The translations under genes and the position numbers were made by a program. From the NCBI GenBank assembly GCA_963580455.1, contig OY756960.1, positions 25,045,238-25,109,237 on the forward strand: a DNA stretch of 64,000 bases, given 5' to 3'. Positions 28,681-40,784 of the stretch are shown one piece after another. How positions within the stretch are numbered: the stretch's first letter is position 1; each line of letters starts with the position of its first letter. Below the pieces are notes generated by a model, which was given only the letters and a program-made list of their open reading frames with translations, was not told the DNA's origin and did no database searches. Source of the DNA: Euonymus europaeus (lineage: Eukaryota; Streptophyta; Magnoliopsida; Celastrales; Celastraceae).

Positions 28681-29815
28681 AATACTTATCGTTGATATAT
28701 GGTCAATTTTTCGTTGATTATTTCATAATTATGATTGATATCCGAGTTACATGCCGGATCTAGTTGACAAACTTTCGTTGATAATACTTATCGTTGATAT
28801 ATGGGTCATTTTTTTGTTGATTATTTTATAATTATGGTTGATATCCGATTCACATGTCAGACATTTCTGAAATAATCAAGTCTTCTCGTTGATAATATTT
28901 ATCGTTGATATATAAGTAAATTTTTCGATGATTATTTCTTAATTATGGTGAATAACCGAGTCACATGCCAGACATGTCTGAAATAACCAAGTCTTCTCGT
29001 TGATAAACTCCTGTTGATAATACTTATCGTTGATATATGGATCACTTTTTCGTTGATTATTTCATAATTATGGTTGATATCCGATTCACATGCCAGACAT
29101 GTCTGAAATAACCAAGTCTTCTCGTTGATAATATTTATCGTTGATATATGAGTCAATTGTTCGTTGATTATTTCTTAATTATGGTTGATATCCGAGTCAC
29201 ATGCCAGACATGTCTGAAATAACCAAGTCTTCTCATTGATAAACTCCCGTTGATAATACTTATCGTTGATATATGGATCACTTTTTCGTTGATTATTTCA
29301 TAATTATAGTTGATATCCGATTCACATGCCAGACATGTCTGAAATAACCAAGTCTTCTCGTTGATAAACTCTCGTTGATAATATTTATCGTTGATATATA
29401 AGTAAATTTTTCGATGATTATTTCTTAATTATGGTGGATAACCGAGTCACATGCCAAACATGTCTGAAATAACCAAGTCTTCTCGTTGATAAACTCCCGT
29501 TGATAATACTTATCGTTGATATATGGATCACTTTTTCGTTGATTATTTCATAATTATGGTTGATATCTGATTCACATGCCAGACATGTCTGAAATAACCA
29601 AGTCTTCTCGTTGATAATATTTATCGTTGATATATGAGTCAATTGTTCGTTGATTATTTCTTAATTATGGTTGATATCTGAGTCACATGCCAGACATGTC
29701 TGAAATAACATAGTCTTCTCGTCGACAAATTCCCGTTGATAATGTTTATTGTTGATATATGGATCACTTTTTCGTTGATTATTTCTTAAGTATGGTTGAG
29801 ATCCGAATCTTATAA
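28670..29815 (+). repeat. 111/125-bp tandem array inside the MULE
   Basis: About ten units. The phrase CGTTGATATA recurs at 28691, 28793, 28904, 29029, 29140, 29265, 29390, 29515, 29626 and 29751 (G of GTTGATA); after the first interval (102 bp) the spacing is always 111 or 125. The 14-bp difference is an optional second CGTTGATA-type block (AAACTCCCGTTGAT). Most units contain the palindrome AGACATGTCT. Minus-strand open frames through the array are by-products of its periodicity. Confidence 0.88.
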
Positions 29816-29869
29816 CTGATATAACTAAGTTTTCTTCTACTGTTATGTTGTTATAATAAATTAGGACGT

Positions 29870-30645
29870 ACAAAGAAAGTGGTTATAAACCTAAAAATAA
29901 TGCATTAATTAACGAAAAGTTACAAACTGTCAGGCAACAATTAATGTTATGTTTTCTGTTACAAAATCAATAACAAATTAAGAGTAGTCCTTCACATTTG
30001 CGTGTAGCATCCATTGAAATCATTCGTTATCATTTATATCTACAAGAGAGGGAAAAAAAACACAAGCAACAAACTTTTCTCAACTTAACAACCAATCCTA
30101 AGCCCTAATATATATATATATATATTAACCACTTCAAGAACTCTAAGATTTTGTAAACGATATGTAACACAAATCCCATTATTCAAAAATTCATGGAGGC
30201 GAAGGCAATAACAACGAAAATTAAGGTAAAATAAACTAGAAGCAACCTTAAAAAGAAAAATGAAGAATATAAAATTAACCTTGGTCTCTTATGTTGGTTA
30301 TGAAGAAAATAAAACTGTGAAAATCGCACCATAAATCGTCCAAGGAAGAAGAAGATGAATCAAAAGTGAGAATGTCAAAGCTTGATGAAACAAAAGCACT
30401 AACTGAAATATATGCATCTCATAAACCAAAAAATAATACAGTTATCAACGAAAAGTATGAGTTATAAACCTAAATATAATACTTTTATAAACCTAAAAAA
30501 ATACAGTAATCAACGAAAAGTTCCAAACTTTCAAGCTGCAAGTAGTATTCTATTTTCTACCACAAAATCAACAACAAATTAAGAATAGTCATTCACGTTT
30601 GCAATAAGCATCCATTGGAACCATTCATTATCATATATATATAAA
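29870..30645 (+). repeat. Direct repeat on the right side of the MULE
   Basis: About 29905-30045 and 30500-30645 are diverged direct copies, both starting AACGAAAAGTT(A/C)CAAACT and ending in CCATTGAAA/CCATTGGAA followed by TTATCAT. The intervening bases contain scattered TCAACGA, the reverse complement of the motif seen in the left-hand arrays. Confidence 0.6.
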
Positions 30646-30655
30646 GAAAAAAATT

Positions 30656-31335
30656 TCAAACCTGCATGTAAAATTTATCAACCAAACTCAACAATTTCAA
30701 ACAAATATTACAACATTTATCAACCCTACAAATTTCATGAGTTAAACAAAAAATGAATCAAATATCAACGAAAAATTAGCATGATATAAACGAAAACAAA
30801 ACTATTCTCAACTAAAAATATATACATTTATCAACGAAATACTTTTTTTGTATAGTTACGTAAAAATATGACAGTTGTGAAAACCAAATGCACAAAACTA
30901 ACATTAGTTTAGTGATTTTCCTTCTCGATTTAAAATACAGGTAAAATCTGAGACGAAATACTGGACACTTAGCAAGAACGTTGAGCATTTCTATGTTCAT
31001 GAATTCGAAGACGGAGCTTGCGTAGTCGATTTCAGCATCGTTTCAGTTCTGAATGGCGTCTTTGTAACATATTATGAAGTTTAGATTGCACGAATGATGA
31101 ATAATCTGAAAAACTTGAGGAATACGAACCATGGAGGAGTGGGAAAGAAGAGAGAGAAAGAGAGAGCTTGTTTTCATGGAGTATTCAGCTTTTTAGAAAA
31201 GAAAATGCATCAAAAGACGTGCGAGGGGCTGCAGTGTCTTTTCCTTTGACAAAAGGGTTAAAATTTACATTTAATGGGACGTGGGGTTAGATCTCCAAAA
31301 ATTATGTAAAAGGGGGTCATTTTTCCAAAAAACCC
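30656..31335 (-). repeat. MULE right terminal inverted repeat
   Basis: Inverted partner of 26863-27543. It ends 141 bp before the BAHD start codon. Confidence 0.87.
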
Positions 31336-31476
31336 AAAAAAAAAAAACTTGCGGATCACATTGTTTAAGACAGTACTGAAGTGAGGTTAAGAAAGCTAAA
31401 CTCATCATCATCGAGCAAAATACCAGATCTGCCATTTTTCGATTGCTCCAACTCTGCAAGTGAAGAGAACTGATCA

Positions 31477-32829
31477 ATGGAGGTGAAGATATTATCCACA
31501 GAGTACATCAAACCCTCTTCTCCAACGCCTGATCACCCCAGAACTTATAGGATGTCTCTCCTTGATCATTTTACTCCTAATGTGTATGTTCCCTTCATTT
31601 TCTTTTATCAAGCAAACAAAGCCTCCGATGTCTCTAAAACATCTCAAGTCTTGAAACAATCTCTGTCACAGACACTCTCTCTTTATTATCCCTTGGCTGG
31701 AAAGGCCTATGACAATCTCTCAATTGATTGTGATGACGAGGGCGCTTCTTACTCTGTGGCCTCAGTCAATTGCAGTTTAAGTGATTATATCAAGCAACCC
31801 ATTCTCTCAACACTCCTTAAGTTTGTCCCAGATGTTGCTCTTACTCTATTACCGCCAGGAGCTCCTGTTCTTATGGTACAACAAACTGTGTTTTCTTGTG
31901 GTGGTATTGCCATAGGCTTTGTTTATACACACACTGTTTTTGATGGGGGTGCTCTAGGTGCATTCATGAAAACTTGGTCTACTATTGCTCGAGAATGGAC
32001 TACCCACGGAGCTGATCTATCTCCCAATTTTAGTGCATCATCGATATTTCCACCGATTTCTACTGAATCTCCACTGGATTTAACTTTCTTGAATAAATTT
32101 CTTTGCAGTAAGGGCAAGTTTGTTGTAAGGAGATTTGGGTTTGATGGATCCGTCATAAGCAATCTCAAGGCCAAAGCAACAAGCTTAGGCGTGCTGAATC
32201 CGACGCGTGTAGAGGTGGTCTCTGCAGTCTTATATAAATGTATAATTTCTGCTTTAGAGGCAAAATCAGGTACCAAGAAATCAGCTTTGATAACAAATGG
32301 AGTGAACATGAGGCGAAAGGCCGTGCCGCCATTTTCAGATACTTTTGTTGGAAATTTTGTTTGGTTAGTAGCCATGGAAACCCAAGCTGAAGATACAGAC
32401 TTGTGTAGCTTTGTGCGTCGAATGAGGGAAGCTACATCCCCAATCAATGGTGAGTTTGTGAAGAGCCTTCAAGGGGAAGAAGGGTTGGAGAACTTCTGTG
32501 CGTATATTAAAGGAACTCAGGAATCATTTTCTAAGGCTGCTTCCAAGGGAGTGGAGCCAATTGGGTTTAATAGCTGGTGTAATGCAGGACTTCTTGATGC
32601 TGATTATGGTTGGGGAAAGCCTTTGTGGGTTCCAGTTGTTACTTTCGCCAAACCTTCTCCGCAAATCTTTATCCAGCTCACAGATACTAGACATGGTAAT
32701 GGAGTAGAAGCATGGGTGGCATTAGATGAAGAATCCATGTCTCTGTTAGAGCATGACAAGGAACTCCTCTCTTTAGCATCAGTAGATCCAAGTCCTCTTC
32801 AAATCGGTTCACTAAGGTCGAATCTTTGA
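31477..32829 (+). CDS. BAHD acyltransferase (vinorine synthase / salutaridinol acetyltransferase-like)
   Basis: Intronless 450-residue enzyme that would transfer an acyl group from acyl-CoA to an alcohol or amine acceptor in specialised metabolism; cytosolic in the family. The catalytic HXXXD motif is HTVFD at 152-156, followed by GG. The structural DFGWG motif appears as DYGWG at 376-380. Both the length and the spacing are normal. The N-terminus (MEVKILSTEYIKPSSPTPDH) fits clade III-type members. The acceptor substrate cannot be told from the sequence. A decayed tandem copy follows 235 bp downstream. The MULE right end lies only 141 bp before the ATG, so most of the original promoter has been displaced by 4.5 kb. 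Confidence 0.93.
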   Translation: MEVKILSTEYIKPSSPTPDHPRTYRMSLLDHFTPNVYVPFIFFYQANKASDVSKTSQVLKQSLSQTLSLYYPLAGKAYDNLSIDCDDEGASYSVASVNCSLSDYIKQPILSTLLKFVPDVALTLLPPGAPVLMVQQTVFSCGGIAIGFVYTHTVFDGGALGAFMKTWSTIAREWTTHGADLSPNFSASSIFPPISTESPLDLTFLNKFLCSKGKFVVRRFGFDGSVISNLKAKATSLGVLNPTRVEVVSAVLYKCIISALEAKSGTKKSALITNGVNMRRKAVPPFSDTFVGNFVWLVAMETQAEDTDLCSFVRRMREATSPINGEFVKSLQGEEGLENFCAYIKGTQESFSKAASKGVEPIGFNSWCNAGLLDADYGWGKPLWVPVVTFAKPSPQIFIQLTDTRHGNGVEAWVALDEESMSLLEHDKELLSLASVDPSPLQIGSLRSNL

Positions 32830-33063
32830 TCACTATCTGTTGTTGTTCTATGTCCCCCTCAATTGCAGAGTGTTTGCTGTCATTGTATTTGTATGTAGGC
32901 TTCCTTCATATAATATTTCAATACAAAAACATATCTGCATTTAACCCGGCTATGGATGGTGTAAGAGCAGATGAATATTATAAAATTCGTCTGTACATAA
33001 AACACCGAACTGGAGTAGCTATATCATCAACCAAAAATTTCAGCCAGCAAGTGAAAACAGTTG

Positions 33064-34466
33064 ATGAAGGTCAAGATGGTATCTACAGAGTGCATCAAAC
33101 CCTCTCCTCCAACACCCAATCACCTCAGAACTTATAAGATGTCTTTCCTGGATCAATCTAATTTGTACATTCCCTTCATTTTCTTTTATCAAGGACATAG
33201 AGCCTCCAGTATCTCTAAAACATCACAATTGTTGAAACAGTCTCTGTAAGATACCCTAACTCTCTTTATCATCACTTGGCTGGAAAGGCCAATGACAATC
33301 TTTCCATTGATTGTATTGATGAGGGGGTTTTGTTATGTGATTGCTAAAGTTGATTGCAAATTATGTGATTATCTCAAGCAACCCATTATCTCAACATTCC
33401 TAAATTTTTTGACAGATATTGCTCTTAGTAAATTAGCACCAGGAGCTCATGTTCTTATAATACAAGAAACTGTGTTTTCTTGTGGTGGTACTTTCATAGG
33501 CATTGTTTTTCCTCACACGGTTTCTGATACAACTTCTTTAAGTGCATTCATAAAAACTTGGGCTACTATTGCTCAAGAATCTAGCACCGAAGGAGCTTAT
33601 CTATCTCCCAATTTTAGTGCCTCATCTATCTTTCCACAAATTAGTACTGCATTCCCACGAGATCTAACTGCTGCTGCTTCTGCTTCTGCTTTGAGTGGTG
33701 TCTTAAGAAAGTAAAAAGCTTGTTGCAAGGATGTTTCTGTTCGATCGATCAGTCATAAGAAATCTTAAAGCCAAAGCAACAAGCTCAGGCGTGCAGAATC
33801 CGACGCGTGTAGAGGTTGTCTCTGCAATCCTATATAAATGTAATATGTATCATGTCTGCTTTGGAGGTGAAATTAGGTGTCAAGAAGTCGGCTTTTGTAA
33901 CAAAATGAATGAACTTACCATGAAAGGCTGTGCGGCCATTCTCAGAAAGCTATTTGGGAAATTTTGTTGGGGTAGTAGCCTTAGAAACCTGAGCTGAAGA
34001 TACAGAGTTGTGCGACTTGGTGCGTCGAATGAGGGAGGCTATATCCCCAGTCAATGGTGACCTTGTGAAGAGCCTTCAAGGGGATGAAGAAGGGCTGAAG
34101 ACATTCAGTGAGTACATGACAGAGCTTCGGCAATCATTATCTAAGGCTCAGTTCAAGGGAATGGAACTAATTGCGTTTAATAGCTGGTGTAATACAGGCC
34201 TTTACGACACTGATTATGGTTGGGGAAAGCCTCTGTGGATTCCAGTTGCTACAATGGCCAAAACACCACCTGCATTCTTGATCCAACTCATGGATACGAG
34301 GCACGGTAATGGAATCGAAGCATGGACGGTTTTTGACGAAGAAATCTTGACTCTGCTAGAGCATGACAAGGAACTCCTCTCTTTAGCCTCATTAGATTCG
34401 AGTCATCTGCGAATCTCCTCACTAAAACCGAATCTTGGATCAACAATGCCGTCCGTTGTTTATTAA
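33064..34466 (+). pseudogene. Decayed tandem copy of the BAHD acyltransferase
   Basis: Clear homologue of the upstream gene along its whole length: it keeps the start (MVSTECIKPSPPTPNHL), the HTVSD catalytic motif near 33512-33526, and the DYGWGKPLW region near 34212-34238. It is broken in several places. A TAA at 33247-33249 replaces a Ser codon of the intact copy. The frame slips at a G-run near 33320-33330 and again around 33640-33720, where a TAA also occurs. A further break lies around 33840-34000, and the final part (34008-34466) is open again with a short C-terminal extension. The leader just before the ATG is also recognisably shared with the intact gene, so the duplication included upstream DNA. 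Confidence 0.9.
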
Positions 34467-34773
34467 GATCAATTTCGAACAATTCAATAAAAAGGGATGT
34501 CTTTCCTATGTGTTTATGGAATCCAAGTATGACTCATGCCTTTGATCAATTGATTTTCTAATATGGCAATTTGTAACACAGTAACATATGACAGACAACA
34601 ACATTGAGTTGCTCAAAGTTTGGCTGTAATTTTGAAGTTTTATCAGATCCAAAAACACGGTCAGCAATATTTGATACAAGATATATGCAACATATTTGAG
34701 CAAGAGCATGCTTGATTAGCCAGAAATCATTGGTCGATCACAGTTTCGGCATAATCTAAGCCGATTCCCAACC
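34467..34773. other. Spacer between the BAHD pseudogene and the ILR1-like gene
   Basis: Convergent 3' ends. No coding signal seen; probably 3' UTR of the ILR1-like gene on the minus strand. Confidence 0.5.
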
Positions 34774-37721
34774 TCAAAGTTCATCATGAATGCTTCCCTT
34801 TGGTGAAGGCTGATGTTGCAGGAGGTATGTAGTAGCTAAAGACGCATGTAGCGCTGCTCCATAAGGAAGAACATCTTCATTAACTTTGAAATACGGCGAA
34901 TGACCAGACTCAAGAGGGCCTTGAGTTTCGTTCTTCATCCCAAGAAAGTAGAAGTATCCAGGGATAACCTCTGTGAAAAATGAGAAGTCTTCTGCTCCCA
35001 TCAATGGCTGCATTTCCCAAACGTTTTGATGACCTAGCATGTTACCTGCAACAATTCGGAAGTGCTCATGCAAATCTTTATCATTCACAGTCGTTGCGTA
35101 AATAATTTTATCATCAGGATTGAAGTTGATGGTGGCATTGCATCTGTGGACACTGGCTTGTGCAGAAACAACCTGTCACTTGCATTGTAAGGGATTATCA
35201 TCCAAAATAGAACATATTATACCCCGTGTGTATGTGTGGACGCGCACGCGCTATTTGATTGACAACTATACCTCTTCAATTCTCTGTTTAAGTTGGACAA
35301 AGCTTTCCTTTGAAAATGCCCTAAATGTGCCACCAATTGTAACGGAATCTGGAATAACATTAAACGCACCACCTCCTTGGAATTTGGCAATTGAAACTAC
35401 CTGCATGATTAAGCTTTGGTGTTGAAGGCGGCTAACTAAACAGTTAAAGAGTAACTTAAGGCAATTAGAAAGCTCCTGATAAGCATATCACTGATAGACG
35501 CTATATGCACCTAGAGATGACTGAGGAACCACAAAATAGAGGTGAAGATACAAGTTAATTGTTTCCATGGTAAAAAGTACAAGAGCTATAGATAATTAGA
35601 TAGTCCTCAGATAAACATACATGCTAGAAAAGGAAGAACATAGTATTTTCTCATAAGAAATCAAACATAAACGAAGGACAACCAATAAACAACAATGAAA
35701 GGCAACATAAAAATAACAGAGGGACACCAAAATATCATTTAAAAGATGTGGAGATTTAAGCACATCATGTCGGTTGCATAAGATTAGTAGATGCCACATT
35801 GTGGAGAAGCAAATAAGAGATATCAAATACACCCAACACATATACCATGACACCATACTTGGTATCTTAGAGCACCAAATAAAACAGATTTGTGCGTCCA
35901 AGTGCACATACATTCTTGTATGCGCATGTGTGGGTGCGGGTATGAGTGTAAGGGTGAGTCTGTGGGCATATACGGGATGGGAGGAGGGAGTGAGAGAGAG
36001 AGAACCTGTGAATCCAAGGGATCAGCTTCACGAGAAACTAGATGTTGCAGACTAACTATCACATTGGATGATGCCAAGATTGGGTCTATTGTATGCTGAG
36101 GAAGGGCAGCATGACCCCCTTTTCCACTGATTATTGCCTCAAAGAAACCTGAACCAGCCAAAATAGGGCCAGGTCTAGAGGCAACCGCACCAATAGGGTG
36201 ACTAGCAGACACATGCAGCCCAAAAATGGCATCGACATTCTTTATCGCTCCCGCTTCTAACATTTTCTTTGCTCCCCCACCTCCTTCCTCAGCTGGTTGG
36301 AAAACAAGAACAACTGTTCCCTGCCAAAACCACAATATTCAACTATCATATTCATTTCTTAAAATGTCGATATCAAGTGACAAAATAAGATGAGAACAAA
36401 GAAAACAAGACTTTGTGCAAGAATCAAAATATGACTGAGAAAGATACATGGTTAGAACCAGAGGGAAAAGTAGAACCAAATTTCTTTAGTCAAACTATGA
36501 TTAACAACAAGCAGTACAGAAAATTTTCTCGTTGTTGGTCATGTTATTCAAATTGTCTCATCTAGCCACGTCGACTTAATCTTGCAGTATAAATTTAACT
36601 TCTTATGCCATCAATTAAACACAAGATATCATTTTAAACACGAGATATTGTTAGCCTTGGATCCATAAAAATTGAAGAATCCGATAACTCTTCAGCCAAT
36701 AAATATAAGAATGATGACACCAGATGAAGATAATCACTCAAATGCGAAGGTAAATCTAAAGGCCTGAAAGATAATCACAAAGGGGGGATCCATCGAAGTT
36801 ATTTCCTAAAGCACTTTAGAACATGTCAACTGTCTTATAACATTCGATTTTCACGTCTCACACATGCTTTGCGAACTCAACTTAATTGATTCCAACTCCA
36901 CAAAACATTCAATACTGAACATCCCACATCGCAGCATTGTTCAAACTCATTCCTCCCAAATTAGTCATAAACACAAAACCTATGCAGAGTCATATAATCA
37001 ATCCAAAAAAGGACTCTGCTAAGAAGAGATGTCTCAATTCATTTGGGAAAAACCTGTAACTTGTGGCGATACTCTTGAAGCATCTTAGCAGCACCCAAAA
37101 GCATAGCCACATGTGCATCGTGGCCACAGGCATGCATTTTATCAGGAACTTTACTCTTGTGCTCCCATTCTACTCTCTCCTGATAAAGAGCAGTCAAAAC
37201 CTCACTATTAGTCAGGAAACCCCTTTACATCGGTCAAATCAATAAAGAAGCATATTTGACAACTCTAAATCTATAAAGGGACTCATCCTTCACTTCAATA
37301 CTGGAGTTTTAGAAGTAAACAAAGAGCTGATATATGTAGAATCCGAAAAATTAGACCAGACCTCCATAGCTAGAGCGTCCATATCAGCTCTTATAGCGAC
37401 AAACGGAGGTTCACCGGTCCCAATAAAGCCTACGATACCAGTAGCCGCAAGTGGGTAGTTGTAAGGAATGCCCAGGCGATCAAGTTCCGCTCTGATAAGC
37501 TTACTGGTTTCGAATTCCTCAAAACCGAGCTCAGGATTCTCGTGGATTCTCCTCCTGATATGGATCATCCAATCCCGAATCTCAGGCTTCTTAGCAAGTT
37601 CAAGGAAATTGACTGGGATTTGAGCCTGCTCATCTGGACTTCGGACGGGATTGGACGAAATGGGTTTTGGCATAAACAAGTGAAGTGCAAAAATCAAGGA
37701 GACCCATTTGGAGAGACCCAT
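34774..37721 (-). CDS. IAA-amino acid hydrolase ILR1-like (M20 amidohydrolase), ER-retained
   Basis: Releases free indole-3-acetic acid (or another carboxylic hormone) from amino-acid conjugates. Five exons on the minus strand: 37362-37721, 37054-37179, 36006-36320, 35272-35400, 34774-35172; 442 residues, all junctions in phase 0. The first ATG of the frame is at 37719-37721 and starts a signal peptide ([16 protein letters not shown]). Metal-site motifs of the M20 family are HACGHDAH at 136-143 and [14 protein letters not shown] in exon 3; MGAEDFSFF lies in the last exon. The protein ends in HDEL, an ER-retention signal also found in relatives such as IAR3 and ILL proteins. The gene is head-to-head with the first SNF7 gene, about 590 bp apart. 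Confidence 0.94.
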
Positions 37722-38313
37722 GAACGGTGCCACTGAGTCAATCGAGGACTGAGTGACTACTAGTTGTTATTCTGCAAAATACAGATAGACGAGGCAGGTA
37801 GAATTGACGGAAAGATATTAAACGCATTTTTTTTCTCCAGTTTAATTATTTAAAAAAAGGAAAAAATAATCTTTTATCTCTTGCATGGAAGGTAAAACCG
37901 TAAAACTGCCGTGGACCTGACAGATGCAAAACAATTCCTAAGATAAGTCCAGTCCGATATCTGTGCATGTTCCTATTCTATCGGATGTCCCCGAAGCTAC
38001 GTACGTAAATCCTTTGTATAACATGACAAGCCTTCCTAATGCAATGCAACCACGCCTCTCTTTTCCTCTCACATTCTACCTCTCTCACATAATTCCTTAG
38101 CTTTAAAACCCTACTCTACCTCCCATTCGATCCTAACTCGTCGACTCTACGGGGCTGTACGTATTTGTATATGTAATAGTGATGATGGTTTTAATCGCTA
38201 GAAAATTGAAATTTATCATCTTCGTTTCTTGGGAGTTTGATTAAGGTATTGATGGTTGACGCTTTTTTACTGACGTAGGGAATTTCGAGTGTTTTTGTAG
38301 CAGAGGATCTACC
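37722..38313. promoter_or_regulatory. Divergent promoter region between ILR1-like and SNF7 copy 1
   Basis: Spacer of 592 bp between two start codons in opposite directions. It contains a CT-rich leader near 38050-38120 and a TACGTACGTA palindrome-type stretch near 37999. No specific operator can be assigned. Confidence 0.4.
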
Positions 38314-39938
38314 ATGTCAATGTTCAACAGGCTATTCAGGAAACCTAAGCAGGGAACTAATGTTAAAACAACATTAGACATGTTAGACGAGGTATGATTC
38401 AGCCGGCTGTTTTAGTTTGTTATGTTAGTTTCTGCAATTCATCTGTTATCGTTTGTTGCATTGTCCGTTCAGTTTGTTGATGGGTTAATTGATGTCTGTG
38501 CGTGAAGTTAGTATGTTCTGATACAGTTCTATTAGGGCTCTTCTTTCCAGTGCCCTCATCTTTCGAGCTTTATTAAATGCCGCAGTATTTTTCATCTATG
38601 TAAGATTTCTTAATTGGGAGTTGGGGCTCAGCTGATCGTTTATTCAATGAGCTCTGCACCTGGCTAATCCTACTGCTCCTCCCTTTTCGTCTCCTCAACT
38701 CTAGAAATTTTTGGTTGCGATTTTGATCCTACGCCTATGAATTTTCGTATATTACAGACTCTGAAAATGCTAGAGAAGAGCGAAAAAGTGCTTCTGGCAA
38801 AAGTTGCTGAAGAGCTTGAAAAGGCCAAACAATTTTCCGCATTGAAGGACAGAAGAGGTATGATAACAGAGAGCTCACTAAATTCTGTGTTTGGAATTCT
38901 CACTAAAGATGATCCTTTTCTTTTGCTCTGTGAATGCAGTTGAGCATAATTTGCCCTTTGTATCTTAGGTTGGAATTCCCCTGCTGTTGTTAGGAAAACG
39001 TGGTTATTTCAACTGTAACATTGTTTAACAGTAAATTCGTTTCCCTAGGGGCTTTGCGGTGTTTGAAGAGGAAAAAGCTATATGAACAACAAATGGAACA
39101 ACTTGGAAATTCTCAACTGCGCATCCATGATCAAGTTAGTTTTAAAAATAGCATAATCGTAAAATTCCCTCTGTTTCGAGATGTTGATATAAATTAAGTG
39201 ACGCCTAAATTGATGCAATGGCAATCGATTTTACAGATGATAATGTTAGAAGGTGCAAATGCTACAACAGAGACTATGAGTGCATTGAGAACTGGCGCGA
39301 TTGCAATGAAGGCAATGCATAAAGCAACGTATGTAGCAACTATTCTTCATTTCATATGCTGTTAATTAGGCCTTTAGGGTTTATTGTTGTATCTATGTCC
39401 TCGTTCCTCCTGTTTGACTAGCTTATAATAATATGTTCGTAATTCTGAGTGTTTGTTTTATAAAAAAGAGAGTTATTTTTCAGTTTTGCTTATGCGCAAA
39501 GCTGGTGGGTTGTTTTACAGGAACATAGATGATGTAGACAAGACCATGGATGAGATTAACGAGCAAAGTGACAACATGAAACAGATCCAAGAAGCATTGG
39601 CAACTCCAATTGGTGCGGCAGCTGATTTTGACGAGGTAATTGTTTCTCTGAATGAATAAAAAAAATTATCAGAGGGACAACCAGTTCATTGCATAAAAAA
39701 TAGTTTTTTTAATATTTTTGCACAACTTACATCACGTTGAGCATCATAAAAGAAATCCAAACAATATTTTTGGTTTCAGGATGAGCTGGAAGCAGAACTT
39801 GAGGATCTTGAAGGTGCTGAATTGGAGCCTGTGCCAAAAGCTCCCCTCGCAGCAGTGCAAGTCCCAGCAGGCCTTCAGTCGGCTCCTCCTGTTCCACAAG
39901 AGCGTACTGCTGAGTTAGATGAACTAGTTGCCTTATAG
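38314..39938 (+). CDS. ESCRT-III subunit SNF7/VPS32 (CHMP4), copy 1, shortened C-terminus
   Basis: ESCRT-III filament subunit that drives membrane budding and vesicle sorting at multivesicular bodies. Six exons: 38314-38391, 38758-38857, 39049-39134, 39237-39328, 39521-39635, 39780-39938; 209 residues. It begins MSMFNRLFRKPKQ and has the basic first helices, a coiled-coil core (NIDDVDKTMDEINEQSDNMK) and an acidic tail (DELEAELEDLEG). In copy 2 the tail ends with LQAEMAL; here the CAG is TAG (39936-39938), so the last six residues are lost, although the codons remain readable to a TAA at 39954-39956. The Pro/Ala linker is also about five residues shorter than in copy 2. Confidence 0.9.
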
Positions 39939-40784
39939 GCTGAGATGACTCTCTAAACAGATTTTTCACTCTTCCTTGTACCCTGGTGGAAACATTTGTC
40001 TAAATTTTAAACCGCTGTATTAGACCTAGTAAGTAATTCAATAGCCTTTTCCACCCCTGTAAAAATTGAGATGATGTCAAAGAGAATAGATGATGATGGT
40101 TGCGAAGAAATCTCTCATAACTTCTGTGAAAGATTCTGTGCATCCTAAGACTATATTGCAAGTCTTATTAAGTAGTTTAACATTTTCTAACATGGAACTT
40201 GCAGTGTGGAATACTTCAGATGAAAGCAATGGGAAATCAATATTTTACTTGTCTAATTTTTAACCAATGGATAAAATAATAATTTCCTACCCGGCAATTC
40301 GAGAGTCACTTTTCTACCCATGTAAAAGCCTAAAATGTCGGGAGGCAATGATGAAAGACCAATTCTGGGGCGAGATGGGTCACCATTCAAGACCCAAATT
40401 ATTATGAGATACGAGAAGGGTAAAGTTACTCGGGTTTTTGTTGGGAAATAATGCATGAGAAGGTATATTTTTGTCGATGTGATTTTATTGGGATATGTAT
40501 TTTGATGATATAAAATTATTTTTTATAAAGGATATGAAATTCAATATTAATTTTGATTTAGTTTTGTAAGAAAATAAATGAGGGAATGAAATAGTAAAAT
40601 GTTTGACCTTTTTTGAAATGAGAAAATGTATAGTAATTTGTATTCTGCTGATATGGTTGTCAGGGGCGGATCTAAGATTTTGAGTTGTCTTAGGCTGTAT
40701 TTAGGGGCAGTGACCCGAGGGAAAAAATTGGGCGCCTAATAACAACTTATTAGCTAATAATAAAGATGCAAGCAAACAATCTTA

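Larger units (their letters stand above)
26863..31335. mobile_element. Mutator-like transposable element (MULE) with long terminal inverted repeats, non-autonomous
   Basis: The two ends are inverted copies starting GGGTTTTTTGGAAAAATGAC. The match runs about 680 bp (26863-27543 against 30656-31335); in the outer 80 bases I count two mismatches. Flanks are A-runs (11 A at 26852-26862, 12 A from 31336), consistent with a 9-11-bp MULE target duplication within poly-A, though an A-run cannot prove it. Inside are a broken MuDR-type transposase (28198-28680), a 45-bp tandem array, a 111/125-bp tandem array and degenerate direct copies of TIR sequence. Nothing inside is intact enough to encode a transposase, so mobility would need help from another copy. 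Confidence 0.87.

Noticed and set aside
28932..29642. Two nearly identical 74-codon minus-strand frames.
   Set aside because: They are by-products of the tandem array, whose units allow the same frame to recur.
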